Assembly (NCBI GenBank): GCA_937124965.1
Contig: CAKZLB010000013.1
Location: 487,154-551,153 of the forward strand
Source of the DNA: an uncultured Bacteroidota bacterium
Lineage (GTDB): Bacteria > Bacteroidota > Bacteroidia > NS11-12g > UBA9320
Reading direction: 5' to 3'
Length of the DNA: 64,000 nt
Shown: positions 1 to 13,700 of the stretch, in pieces
Position numbering within the stretch: position 1 is the stretch's first letter
Layout: each line of letters opens with the position of its first letter
Notes under the pieces: model-generated
What the model was told of the DNA's origin: nothing
Databases searched by the model: none
The model's input: the letters and a program-made list of their open reading frames with translations, nothing else
Translations under genes and position numbers: made by a program

Positions 1-140
1 TTTAATCCAATTGAATAAATATCAGTAACAGAATTCAAGTGTTCATCTTGTGATAATTGTCTGCTAGACGATCCACAAGAAATTGTCATAAAGGTGCATA
101 AGAATAATACTATATACGTTTTAGAAATTTCCATAGTCAT
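1..140 (-). CDS. Lipoprotein, N-terminal part only (runs off the window)
   Basis: A minus-strand reading frame starts at ATG 138-140 (a second in-frame ATG is at 132-134) and is open to the window edge, giving about 46 residues. The visible part has a short polar start, a hydrophobic stretch (YIVLFLCTFM) and a lipobox ending in TISC followed by GSSSRQ, so it looks like a Sec-exported lipoprotein. The rest is outside the window and no family can be named. It lies downstream of the porP-like gene on the same strand but is separated from it by a strong terminator, so it is probably transcribed separately; the sequence TGATCTTTG just upstream resembles a -7 promoter element. Confidence 0.6.
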   Translation of the reverse strand, partial: MTMEISKTYIVLFLCTFMTISCGSSSRQLSQDEHLNSVTDIYSIGL

Positions 141-152
141 ATAACAAAGATC

Positions 153-183
153 AAAAAAAAAGGGAGCTAAAAAGCTCCCTTTT
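153..183 (-). terminator. Rho-independent terminator after the PorP-OmpA gene
   Basis: AGGGAGCT (161-168) pairs perfectly with AGCTCCCT (173-180) around a 4-base loop. On the minus strand the stem is followed by a run of T (A-run at 153-160 on plus). It lies 20 bases past the stop codon of the upstream gene and closes the adhesin operon. Confidence 0.92.
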
Positions 184-202
184 GAATATAAAATTACAAA
201 TC

Positions 203-1687
203 TTATTCCGCGATGATTTTAAACTCAACTCTTCTGTTTTCTTGTAGAGTTGGGAATGAATTATCTTCACCATAACCTTTAACTTCAAGTTGAGACGCGT
301 TTACACCTTTATTGATTAGGTAATCTCGAACTGCAACAGCACGTTTGTTAGATAACCAATCATTGTAAGACTCAGAACCTCTTTGATCAGCATGTCCAGC
401 AACTTCAATCTTAACGTTAGGGTTTTTCTTAAGAACGTCTACAAGGTTGTCTAATTCACCTCTTGCGTCCGTTCTAATATTCCATTTGTTCGTTGCGAAG
501 TATACATTATTAAATGTGTAAACCTTACCAAGTTGACCACCTGATCCTAGTTTACCATCTTTATAATCCTGCATGAACTGCTCGAACGTTTTAATTTTGT
601 CTCTGATTTCATCAAGCTCATCATCGTTGTCTTCGATATCATCAGTATTCTTTTCGATATCATCTTTGTTTTTCTTAGTTTCATCAGCAAGAGAATCTAT
701 TTGCTTTTGATCACCGTCTAACTTCTCGTCGATTTGCTTGAATTTTTTCTTCAATTCAGGATCATCCATTGGACTTCCGCCCCATTGGTAACCAATCATT
801 ACTTCGTGAGCACCTTGTGTATATTTACGTACATTATGTACAGAAATATCGTAAGCATAACCAGCAACAAACTGTTGAGCCAATCTTAAACCAGCGGCAA
901 CTGTGGCAGCATATTCACTACGATACATTACACCACCCCAATATTTGTCTTTATAGTTCAACATACCAACTAAGTCAAACTGAGGTTTAGAATTAGGATT
1001 AACACGAACCATAAAACTTGGCTCATAAAACCATGATTGATCTCCTTTAATATCCCATCGATAACCAGCGTTAACAATAAACTGACGAGCTAATCCATAA
1101 CGAACTACTGAATCAGTGACAGGGTTTCTAATGGCATCGTATGCTAAAGAGTTTCCTATAATTTGTGGAACAGATAATCCAACGTTGAAATCAGCTATCT
1201 CATAATTTACACCAAAGTTTGCATCAAAACCTGTTGCTCCTTGATACGCGTTTACAATAGCTGGATCCAATGGGTTTCGAACTCTTAAATCATTAAGGTC
1301 GATTCTATTGTTCAAAACACCGAGAGCCAGACCAAAAGATAACTTTTGGCCTGATGTTCCCAAATTCAATGTATATCGGTAAGCTGCGCTACCACCAGTA
1401 ATATTAAACTGACCAGCAACGTCGCGGTAAACACCTAAACCTATACCTGCATTCTGGCTCCTTAAAGGACCATCAACAGTTAAAGCTTGTGTTTTAGGTG
1501 CACCAGGGATATTCCCCCATTGGTTTCTGTTGATCAAGTAAACTTGACCGAAGCTTTCAGAACCTGCCAACGCTGGGTTGTATAAGAACTGGTTGTAATA
1601 ATAGTGGCTATACAGAGGTACTTGCTGAGCAAATCCCTGAGTTAAACCTAGAACAACAAACGCGATGAATATTAATACTTTTTTCAT
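203..1687 (-). CDS. PorP/SprF-family T9SS outer-membrane protein fused to an OmpA peptidoglycan-binding domain
   Basis: 494 residues. Residues 1-20 are a signal peptide (cleavage after GFA, mature N-terminus QQ). Residues 21-302 match the PorP/SprF beta-barrel family (opening VPLYSHYYYNQFLYNPALAG). Residues about 305-380 are a charged, heptad-like linker rich in K, D and E, probably a coiled coil. Residues 385-494 are an OmpA C-terminal domain with the peptidoglycan-binding signature around NDWLSNKRA (442-450) and NRRVEF near the end. Standalone PorP/SprF proteins usually stop after the barrel, so the fusion is notable. The gene follows the giant adhesin gene by 30 bases on the same strand, the same order as sprB-sprF in Flavobacterium johnsoniae, where SprF is needed for surface display of SprB. 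A role in exporting or anchoring the upstream adhesin is inferred from that. Confidence 0.9.
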   Translation of the reverse strand: MKKVLIFIAFVVLGLTQGFAQQVPLYSHYYYNQFLYNPALAGSESFGQVYLINRNQWGNIPGAPKTQALTVDGPLRSQNAGIGLGVYRDVAGQFNITGGSAAYRYTLNLGTSGQKLSFGLALGVLNNRIDLNDLRVRNPLDPAIVNAYQGATGFDANFGVNYEIADFNVGLSVPQIIGNSLAYDAIRNPVTDSVVRYGLARQFIVNAGYRWDIKGDQSWFYEPSFMVRVNPNSKPQFDLVGMLNYKDKYWGGVMYRSEYAATVAAGLRLAQQFVAGYAYDISVHNVRKYTQGAHEVMIGYQWGGSPMDDPELKKKFKQIDEKLDGDQKQIDSLADETKKNKDDIEKNTDDIEDNDDELDEIRDKIKTFEQFMQDYKDGKLGSGGQLGKVYTFNNVYFATNKWNIRTDARGELDNLVDVLKKNPNVKIEVAGHADQRGSESYNDWLSNKRAVAVRDYLINKGVNASQLEVKGYGEDNSFPTLQENRRVEFKIIAE

Positions 1688-1717
1688 TTTTCTAAATCTA
1701 ATGATTCTAATCTATAA

Positions 1718-4700
1718 TTATTTGGTTTCTCTTATTACGTTGATTACACCTTTGTAAACAATATCAGGGAACCTATCATTTAATACTACATAGTAATAAG
1801 GACCATCAGGTAGATCATTACCCTTATAAGTAGCATCCCACTCATCTTGGTAACCATCTGTTCTATAAAGTTCCATACCGTATCTATTAAAGATAACTAC
1901 AGTAGCTTCAGGATATGCTCTTATATTCTCAATAATCCAAGTATCGTTCATACCGTCACCGTTAGGTGTCACAGCATTGTATACTGTTAAGTCGAAGTTA
2001 TCAAGAACCACAATACTTAATTGTACATCTTTAGAACATCCGTTGATATCAGTTACAGTTACTGTATAATCAATATCCATGTCTACTCTGCGAGCGATAA
2101 CATCAGCAACTCCATTATTATCAAGGTACGTGCTTGGACTCCAGAAGTAACTAACTCCACCGCTTGCATGCAAGTCAATTGATTGACCTCTACTAACAGT
2201 ATCGATAGACTGGGTTACTTTATTTCTAGGCCATGCTTTCGCGTCAGGTAGTTCGTTTACAGTAATAAATACTGAATCTGTATTTGAACAATCAAGTGGA
2301 GCTGAGGTAATTGTAACTACATACCAACCAGTTTTCTTAGCAAAAATTGATCTTGTAGTAGCAGTTCCGCCATCCCAAGTCCAACTGTAACTTCTTGCAT
2401 TAGCGTTAGCAGTTAATTCAACACTATCACCATCACAGAATTCCACAGGACCATTCACTGTCAAGTCAACATTTGGTAGAGCAATAACGCTTGCAACCTT
2501 AGTTACACTAGACTCACAACCTCTATTAGACTTAGTTCTTAAAGTAACATTGTAATCTCCAGGCACATCATAAACATGTGTTGGATTCTCTAAGCCACTG
2601 AATGTAACATCACCAAAGTTCCAGTAGTATTCAACAACGTTGTCTGTTCCAGGAACAGCTGATGTATTATTAAATACACTTGGAGATCCGAAACAAACAT
2701 CAGCAACTGTGAAATCAGTTACAGGATTTGGATGAACAACTACATTTCTGTTGATAGTATCTCTACATCCTTTGTCACTAATTGCAACTAAGCGAACGTT
2801 AAAGTTACCGAATCCAGTAAACGTGTGGGTAGGATCCTTAAGTGTAGATGTCGCACCATTGAAGTCCCAATCGTATGTCATAGTTCCATAACCAATAGCT
2901 GAAGCATTTACAAAACTCATTGAGTTGTTTTCACAAACTGGGCTTGCAACGAAATTCGCTTCTGGTAAGATGTAAACTGTCACATCTTTAGTCACTGTAT
3001 TTGAGCAACCATTTGACGTAACAACCGTTAATGACACTTCGTAGTTACCTGAAGCAGTATATGTATGACTAGCATTTCTATTAGTTGAAGTACTTCCGTC
3101 TCCATAGTTCCAGAACCAGTCAACAATTGTTCCACCAGACCCTACAGTAGATAAGTCAGTTGCAGTAAACTCTGCATTCTTACAAACATTGTTAAAGCTA
3201 AAGTCAGCAACTGGGTTAGGATAAATTCTTACCACGTTCGTTACTTCACCTTTACATCCATTGTTACTCTGTACAACTAATCTTGCATTATAAGCTCCAG
3301 GATTAGAATATACATGGGTAGGACTTCCGTTGAAACTAGAGTCACCGTCTCCAAAGTACCAAGTGTATTTAATCATTGACCCTTCAGCAATCGTAGAAGT
3401 GTTATTGAAAGTTACAACACTATCAGCACAATCAGATGGTGCAGTGAAGCTAGCTAATGGGTTAGGTGTCACTTTCGCTTGTGCAGAACTGTTTAAGTTA
3501 TTATTAGTACAACCGTGAGGTATGTTTCTTATCGATTCTAACTCAACAGTAATAAATGTTGGGTTACCTGTGTATGCAGATCCGTCAACACTGAAATTGA
3601 ATACACCTGATCCTGTACCACTAACTTGGTAAGCCGAACCAGAAGCCCCATTCAATTTGTAGTATAAGATCCAGTCGTCAGAAGTAGGTACATCACTCAC
3701 AGTCAATGTGAATGTAGCATCCTCACCTGGACAAACTTCATCGATAGAAGTAACAATTGCCTTAGGAGTAGGTATAACATTTACGGTTGCTTCAGTAGAA
3801 TAAGCAGGAGTACAAGTACCACTCTGAACTAATACTCTATAAATAGTAGTTTGAGTAATATTTGTTATTGTAACTGATCTTGTTTTGTTAGACATTACTG
3901 TCCATGTCAAACCAGCATCAGTACTAGCTTCCCATCTAGTGATAGCACCAGTTTCATCTATTAAGTTTAATGTAACTGAACCACCAGTACATATTGTATT
4001 AGTTGATCGACTTAAAGTACCACCTACCGTAGTTGGGCTAACTTTAATATCTCTATCATCAGTTAACGCCGTATTACAACCAAGTGAATTATCTAATGCT
4101 ATATTAAGCAGTCGAACATTAACTGAAGTTGGAGATACAGTTCTACCAGTATTAACAGTAAAGGTTCCAGAACCAGTTCCAGACTTAGTAGGTCCGTTTG
4201 TACCATTAACTCTGTAATCTAATTCCCAATCAACACCTGTTTCAACATTGTCAATAGTTACTGTATAAACTAATACATCTCCTTGACACATTGAGTCAGG
4301 CACACTCGCGATAGTTGCAGTTGGATTTTCAACAACAGTTACCACAGCTTTCTCACTAATAGTATTTGAACATCCTAATCCATTAGTCAATGTGATTCCA
4401 GTAAACTCGATAGTAGTTGTCTTGGTATATGCACCAAACACAATTGATTCAGTTGTACCAGTACCACCAGTATATGTACCAGCTGTTCCATTCTCTGTAT
4501 AGTTCAAGGTCCAAGTTGCGCTTGAAGACACATTACCGATACTAACATTAACAGTAGCAGATGACCCAGAGCAAATGTCAATGCTAGGGTTAGAAACTGT
4601 TACCGTTGGTAATTCTTGTACGTCTACAGCTTTGATTGCTGAAGTAGTAGATGAACATACACCATTCTGTACCACAACTCTATACCAAGTCTTAACTTTC

Positions 4701-7700
4701 AACCCAGTGAAGTTTAATGAATCAGAAGTATTAGCGATATCATAATAGTTAATACCGTCTGTAGAATATTGCCATTTAACAACAGAACCTCTTTGTCCAC
4801 TTAACGAAAGACTACCATTGTCACCTAAACAAACTGTGCTAGGTCCAGAAATGGTACCACCTACAGATGTTGAGTCAACGTTAATAGTAATTGAGTCAGT
4901 TAATGCACTTGTACAATTAGGGTTAGACGAAGTGTTTGTAATAGACACAAGTCTTACACCGTTTGCTCCTTCAGTATTAAACTGAGGCATATTTGAAAGA
5001 TTAAATGTTCCAGACCCTACACCAGTTGATGTAATGTTTGAACCATTATTTACTTTATAGATTAATGTCCAAGCTTCAGAACTTAACACATCATCAACTA
5101 GAACAGATACAGTTGGAGTTTCTCCTTTACAAATATCAGTAGGAGACTTACTAATAGTAGCTGTTGGGTTATCAATAACCTTAATAGTTGTTGAATAGTT
5201 ATTCGTAAATGAGCTATTAGAACACTGTGGAGATCCACTAGTAATTTCTAATGATTGGAAAGAAATATCAGTGTTTGTTGACAATGTACCTGTCCAGATA
5301 GTATCTGCACCAGGACCATTACCCATCAACGTTTTCACTGAAGAACCTTGTAAGTATTTCAATTCCCAATCCATTCCTGCACTTACGTTAGAAACATTGA
5401 TAGCTACGTAAGTACTAGAACCTTCACATATATTATTTGCTCCAACTGAAACGATAGCTGCAACTGGTAATTCATTAACTGTTATTGTTACAACAGAAGA
5501 ATACTCCATGTTACATACACCGCTTTGTACTTTAACTCTGTATTGAGTTGTAGATGTCAAGTTAGAATATGTATAAGTAGAAGCAGTATTATTGATAGCA
5601 GTCCAAGTTGAACCATTATCTGTACTATACTCCCAACCCATTACCATTCCAACTGCATCAGCACCTAAAGTCAACGTACCTGAGTTTGTTCCTTTACAAA
5701 CAGTGTCATTAGCCGATAATGTACCACCAACAGTTGTTGGAGAAACAGTTACGACATCTTGATCTGTTGGAGAACCTTCACAACCAGTAGTCATATTAAC
5801 CATTCTTGTCAATCGAACTGTTGAAGTATTCACTGTCAAGTTTGCAGTAGTGAAGTTAAAGCTACCTGCACCTTTACCTGTAACAGAATCCGCAGTACCA
5901 CCGTTTATTGACCAGTATAATTTCCAGTTTTCACTAGTTCTTACATCAGACACGGTCACTTTACCATATGCTGGGCTACCAGTACATACAGAATCAGTTA
6001 ATGAAATTAATGTAGCATTAGGCTCATCATCAACTTCAACTGTTGCTGTTGCATTATTATTTAAATTATTGTTTTCACATTGTGGAGTTCCTGAAGTCAT
6101 CCATACTTTCTTCAATGTAACATCAGTGTTCGTTTTGATTGAACCAGTGTTAATCGTTCCTGTAGTTGATGGTCCACTAACAGAGATGGTATCTAATACA
6201 GTACCAACTAAGTAGGAAACTCTCCAATCTTCTCCTTGTGTATTTGTCACACTTACTGTAAGTGTACCAGATGTACCAGCACACACTGTATCTGATCCTG
6301 AGATAGTAGCGTTAGGTAATTCATTAACTGTTATTGTTACAGGAGAAGTATTCGCTTCTAAACAAACACCGTTTTTCTTAACAACTCTGAATAAACTTGA
6401 TTTAGTCAAGTTAGTATAAACATAGCTGCTATTTGTGTTAGTGATAGTTGCCCAACTTGTTCCATTGTCTTGTGATGTTTCCCATCTTACGATACTACCA
6501 TTACCACCTGTGTGGTTAATTGTACCAATATGCGAAGCGTAACAAACAGTAGAATCAGATGCAACAGAACCAGGAGTAGTTGTTGCGTCAACAACAATAT
6601 CCATAGTTGAACTTAAACTTGAATCACAACCAGTAGTAGTGTTTAAGATATTTCTTAGTTCAACAGTATAAGTTTTGTCATCTGTTAAAGAAGGAGTTGA
6701 AACTGTAAATGTTCCAGGACCTTTACCTGTTGTAGTGACAGTAGTTGCGTGAGCATCGTCTACTAAGTATGTCAATGTCCAGTTGTCTCCGCTTTTCACA
6801 TTTGAAACTGTAAATGAGAATGAAGAAGTGCTGTTTTGACAAACTGGAGTCACTACACTATTTAAGCTAGCGTAAGGTCTCTGATTAACATTCACTCTTG
6901 CTTGAGCATTGTTTGTTAATTTATCATTAACACACATTGGATTTCCACTAACAGTATTTAATTCCTGTAGTACTACATCTGAATTCGTATTAAAATTACC
7001 AACTCTTAATGTGTGTGTTCCAGAACCAGTACCAGTCAATTGACCGTAAAGTGTACCTGTCAAGTAATCAAGTTCCCAATCTTGAGAAGTTCCTACGTTA
7101 GAGATAGTAACTGTTAAGTTAACTGAATCACCAGCACAAATTGTTGTTGAACCAGCTAAAGTGGCCAATGGCAATTCTTCAACTTGGATTCTTACAACGT
7201 TTGAATGTGCAGTATCACAAACACCTGACTTATAAATAGCTCGGTAATCAGTAGTTTCCTGTAAATTCAAGATACTCAATACCGCGTTATTGTTGCTTAA
7301 TGCAGTCCAGTTAGAAGCCGTAATTGGCTTGTATTCCCAACTTACAGTAACACCTTGTTTTGGAGTTCCAGTTACTTCACCGATCGTTGTGTTTCCACCT
7401 TTACATATAGTATCCGTAGAAGCTACAATTGCACCTGGCTCAGTAGGTTTGTAGATATAAATATCCCAATCGTCTGTGTTAGTAGATTTACATGTACCAA
7501 CATTAGATAAGTTCAAGATTTCAATTAACTGAATCTTAGCAGATTCTGCAGTGTTAGAATCAGTGTCAATCCAAGTAACACTTCCTGGACCAGTACCAGT
7601 GATAGTATCTTCATCACTTTCTAATTCATAACGTAATGACCAGTTATCAGTAGCAGCAACATTTGTTACTGTCACTGTGAATACAATCTTATCTAATTGA

Positions 7701-10700
7701 CATAATGTATCAGGTCCAGCAGTAATAGACGCGAATGGCAATTCTAACACAGTAACTGTTCCATTGCTGCTTAATGTATTCTCACAAGCAGGAACGCTTG
7801 CAGAACCCGTTGAAGTAACTTCAATGTTCGTTAATTGTACTAATGTAGTCGTAGTTAAACCAGAAGTAGTCAACGTGTGAACTCCAGTAGCATTTTGAGT
7901 ATATGTTCCTGAAGTCTTAGACACAGAACCTTCTTTATAATCAATAATGAATGTTGAACCAACATCTACAAAATCCACTGTGAATTCAACATCAGATGTT
8001 TCACCAGCACAAATACTGTCATCCAATATTGTTGTGATTTCCGCATAAGGAAGAGCTTTTGGAGTTGCTGTAACCTCATTAGAGAAGTCAGCTGCACATA
8101 ATCCAGATTTGTAAACCGCTCTGTATTCAGTAGTGTCTGTTAAGTTAAAGAAGAATTGAGTAGAATTTGTTGAGTTAATATCAACCCACGTAGATGTACC
8201 ATTTCTTCTTGACTGCCATTTAGTAATGTTTCCAGTACCAGCAGTAAATTCTTTAACATAACCACCATCACCATAACATACAATTGTATCAGCTGAAATA
8301 GCAGCAGTTCCAATCACACCAGCAACCGTAACGGGATCCACTGAAATTGTTACTGATGCACCTGGGTTAGATGAACATGCATCCTGTGTAGAGTTATTCG
8401 TGATGTTAGTCAACGCTAACACATCTGCATTACTTGTTACAGTATTGCTTGTAGTGAAACTAAACGTTCCAGTTCCAGTTCCACTGAAAGTCTCAGCATT
8501 AGCATCAAGTGTTCCGTTGATTGTCCATTTATCAGTTGAACCAACATTACCTACAGTAATTGTTAAGTCAACTTTCTCACCATTACATAAAGTCGCATCA
8601 TAGCTAGCAATAGTTGCAGTAGGTTGTTCTTGAACTGTAACCGTAACTGTAGAGTTCAACGAGCTATTTGTACATGTTGTTCCAGAAGTTGTAGAAATAC
8701 TAGTTAACGTAATGTCCGTTGTACTAGTAATCGTTCCAGTAGTTATAGTATGTGTTCCAGAAGCGTTTTGAGTAAGAGTTGAAGTTGTCTTTGTAACAGA
8801 CCCTTCTGTATAACTTACAGTAAATGTCTGTCCCACATCAACATTACCAACCGTTAAATCAATTGTTGAAGTTGATCCTTCACATATTGTATCATTACTA
8901 CCAGACAATGCGATAGACGCAGTTGGTAAATCTTTTACTGTTATAGTAACAGTGTTGGACGCTGCTGTATCACAAGGACTATTTGTATAGATTGCTCTAA
9001 ACATAGTCGTTGTTTGAATATTGATATAATTCTGAGTCTTAGATGTATTACCAGTTGAAGTCCAAGTAGTACCGTTATCAGTACTAGATAACCAATCAGT
9101 AATTGTTGCTCCATTCGAACTAGCACTAGTTTCAGTAATTGAACCTGAAGCACCTTTACAAACTGATGCTGTAGTTCCAATTGTTCCAGGGCTAGTTGTT
9201 CCACTAACAACATAAGAAGCAGATTCTGTTAAAGACTTAGTACAAGTAGCACCAGCACTTGTCTTAGCAGTAGTGTTTTCGATAGAAACTAATGCAACAC
9301 TTTGAGTTGCATTACCACCAGATACAGTATAAGGGATAACCCAAGAGAATGTTCCTGAACCAGTTCCAGTTGTATCTTTAGATACACCATTAATCGTGTA
9401 AGCTAATTCCCAACTTTCTGACGCTTTAATATCACTTACTGTAACACTCATTGATACTCTATCTCCGTCACATACTTCAGATGTTACACTATTAAGAGTA
9501 ACTGTAGGCATGTCGATAATAGAAACATTCGTGATTCCAGTGTTATCTAAATTCTTAGTACAACTAAATGTTCCACTTGAAATAACAATTTTCACAAGTG
9601 TAACATTAAATGTCTCAGTCATCATACCCGGAGTAGTTGTAAATACTTTATTATTTACATTACCTGTTCCAGTAATTGTATGAGTAGAGTCACCTTCTAA
9701 CAATGTTAATGTCCAATCGTAACCATTAGTACCAGTAACATCGTATGTCAAATCAGTAGTTGCCGTTCCAGACGCACAATACTTAATTTTAGCTGGTAAA
9801 TCCCAAGCTGCTAAAGGATTGTTTGTTAATACTGTTATAGTAACTGGAGCAGAGAACGCTTGACCGGTACATGGTGCGTTTTCAATAACGGCTCTGTATT
9901 GAGTTGTTGTAGATAAACTTACGAATTCAAGTGTGTCACCTGCAGATCCTGTAATATTATTCCAAGATCCAGAACCAACTTTTTTCTGCCATCCAACTAC
10001 ATAACCGTCAGCAGCAGTTCCATCCCATTTAACCAATCCATCAGAATTTGCACATAATGTATCTGTTGGTGTTGAAGCAGTATTTCCAACCGGAGTTGAT
10101 TTAACTTTAACCCAAGCAGTGTCAGTTAATACCGTGTCACAACCAGTGTTTGTGTTTCTAATGCTTTCTAATGTTACGAACCAAGTTCCCGCTGAGAATC
10201 CAGATCCGCTATTTGTTAATGTCTTATTAATGGTTGCAGAAGAACCTGTTCCCGTCCACGTACCAGTTAATGTTGTAGTACCGTTAGATACCGTATAAGG
10301 TACAGAATAGTCGTGAGTATTTGGTACCCCAGATACTTCAAATACTACATCAATGTTTGAACCATCACAAATACTGTCGCTTGCGCTAACAATAGCTGCT
10401 GCAGGTTGTGGGTGAACAAATAAGATCACTTCGTTTGAAGTATCTGCTGGACAAGCTCCACTCTTAACCACTACTTGGTAACGGGTTGTTAAGTGTGGGT
10501 ATTCAACTGTATGAGTAGCAGTTGTATTTCCAATGTTATAGTAAGTAAATCCGTCGTTATCACTAGAATCCCAGTTTTGTACGTCACCTGTATAACCTGT
10601 CAATGTAAATGTATAAGGTCCTTTATCACCATCACAAATTGTGTAGCTCGGGCTCAACGTACCAGGTACAGTTGGAGGATCTACAGTGATATCGTGTGAC

Positions 10701-13700
10701 CATGGAGAAGAAGAATATGAAGAATCACAACCAGTACTATTGTTTGTAATCATCGGAACGTTAACATTTGAAGTTCCAACCGGAGTTAATGGGTTAGTTG
10801 TAAACGCCCCTGTACTTGTGTCACTACCTGTAATGTTGTTTGGTCCATCTGTTGGTCCAGTTGTGTACCAATCAAAATCCCATAAATCAGATGATCTAAC
10901 ACCACCTACAAAGTAATCGATGTCTGCTGTGTAGTTCACACAAACGTTAGATGGAGCCGTCAACGTGATGTACGGTCTTGGCATTACATTTAATGTTGCA
11001 TTAGGGTCAGTAACTGATGTTCTAATACATAATGGATTAGAAGTTGGTGCAACCCATTTGATACTGTCGATAGTAATTGGTCTAGAATCAAATGCTCCAT
11101 TAGCATCTTGGTGATACTGAGTTGGTATTGATCTTGTAAATGCTCCATCACCAACACCAGTCCAACTTAATGCAGAACCGCCGTCAATGTTATAATAAAC
11201 AGCCCAAGATTTCCCTGCACTATTTGCGATTGTTAAATCATAATCGTTTGTTAAACCAGAACAAATATTTGTATTTGAAGACGCTGCAAAAGCTGTAACG
11301 TCAGGTAATGTTAATACTGAGATATTATTATTTGCTGGTGTATTACCAATACAACCAGTAGTTGTGTTAGTTATTGCAGAATAAGAAACAGTCTTAACAC
11401 CTGGAGGAGTTAAAGCAACTGTAAATGTATCTGCACTAGTTACCGAACCAGTTCCAGTAACAGTTTTAGTCGTACCACCTGCTGTAAAAGTAAATGACCA
11501 ATTATCTGTTGGTTCAACATCACTAACTGAGTAAGTAATTGTTGAAACGCTTCCATCACAAACTGGAGACTCAACGCTATTGATTGTTAACGTAGGTAAG
11601 TCATTTACATTAACTGTTAATTCAGCACCACTAAACGAATCAGTATTTGTACATGAATGAGTAATATTTTCAATTTGAGAGATATCAAATGTATAAGGAG
11701 AACCACCGTTGGTTAATGCTAGTGCACTGTTAACTGTGTATGATGTTGCTCCCATATTACCTGTACCGCTCCATACAGAAGCAGGAATTGTACTTTGAGT
11801 TCCATCAGTATGAGTAATCTCCCAGTTAACATCGATTGGTGCTCCACCGATTGACGCACAATACTGCGCATTAGTTACGGTGATATCAACAGTCTCGGTA
11901 GTATTTTCACAAACCGTAAGATTGTCTGTACTCAAATCAACATCAGGCATAGGATAAACAGTAATTGTCACTGTTGGTATTGCTCCTATAGAACCTGTAC
12001 AAGTATTTGATGTATTTAAGATACCATTTAAAGTATATGTGTAAACACCAGGAGCTAACGTTGCAGGAATATTAACGGTAATTGTTGAATCACCTGTTCC
12101 ATTTACATTGTTAGTTCCAGCCAAGTTATATAAACCTGCGCCAGATCCACCTGAAACACAATTATTTGCTACATCTGTACTATCTCCAATTAAGTCGATA
12201 GTCCAATCAGCTTCAACCGTAGAAGCACCCGCAGTATACTGAGCGTTTGTTACTGCAACATTGAAACTTCCAGTTGAACCTTCACATAAGTTAACATTCG
12301 TTGTAGAGAAAGTAACTACTGGCTCAGGATTTACGGTTAATGTAAACGTATCAGCTACCGGGAATGTACATGATTTACTTGTTGGAGTTGTAATTCCACT
12401 AGTTATTGAAACGGTTCTAAATTCATATACTCCAGCAGTAAGAGCCATTGGATTGTTTGCAGTAAATGTATAGTCTGAATTACCTGATCCAGTTAGTGGG
12501 TCTGGGAAAATATCACTATCAGTTGCATCTACATAGTTTAATGTCCATGGAGCGTTATTACTTGCAGTGTTTAATGCACTACAGTATCTCGCATTTCGAA
12601 CATCGATATCAAAATCAGAAGTTTCTCCTTCACAAACAGCGTCATCAGTTTCAACGATGTTAACTGTAATTCTAGGATAAACATAAATCGTAATGGTACT
12701 TGTCGCACTTGTACCAGTACAATTTTCATCAGTATTTAAAACGTTACTGATTGTATATGTATAAATACCAGTAGTTAAGTTACTTGGTATATTGTATGTA
12801 ATTGTTGCGTTGTTTCCAGAACCACTCGTATCTCTAACTAAATTCTGATTAACCGTTGCACTTACAATACAAGAAGTTGTCATGTTTCCAGACGTCTCAG
12901 AAACGTCAAAGCTCCAATTAACTGGATTACCATTTAACATTGCATTTGACACTGCAACATCTACGCTACCTGTTTGACCTTCACAAATGCTATAAGTCGA
13001 ACTAGCGAATGATGCATCTGGAGCAGGGTTCACAGTTAAAACATGAGTATTATTACTTGATATTGTATTTGTACAAGTCACAGGCAAACCTGTAAGCTCA
13101 ATAGATGTTGCTTCATAAGTATAAGAACCAGCAGTTAAAGTACCAGCTGTATTTGAATTATACGTTGAAGTTGCACCGTTACCAGTACCCGTAATAGGAT
13201 CTGGAGCATTACTTGCCACACCGTCGGTGATTCCTGATATTTCCCAACCTGCATTTGCAATAGTTGTAGGACTAGAGCAGTATCTTGCATTTGAAACTAC
13301 CAAACTAAAATCATTAAAGGCGATATTACCCTCACAAATTTCAGTAGAATCTGGTTGTACAGTAAATACAGGAGTAGGATATACATTAATTGTGATCGTT
13401 TGCGGACCAAATGTTACACCATCTACAGTACCAGTACATGGCCCATCTGTATTTACAATGTTTGTTAATGTATATGTATACTGACCAACAGGTAAAGTAG
13501 AAGGAATCGTAATTGTTGAAGTTCCATTACCTGTACCTGTATATGAACCGCTAGCACCTGGGATATCAGCTGTAGTAGCACCATTACAATTTGCAGATAC
13601 AGCACCAGAAGATTCCGTGTATGTGATTTCCCAGTTAACGCCTACTGAATTATGTTCAGCATTAGAAACTTCAAAAGTAAAGCTACTTGCTGTTCCCTGA

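Noticed and set aside
3885-6215. Several plus-strand frames of 110-121 codons within the adhesin gene
   Set aside because: They recur because the repeats are periodic and rich in Thr/Val codons, so their antisense frames stay open; the translations resemble each other for that reason only.
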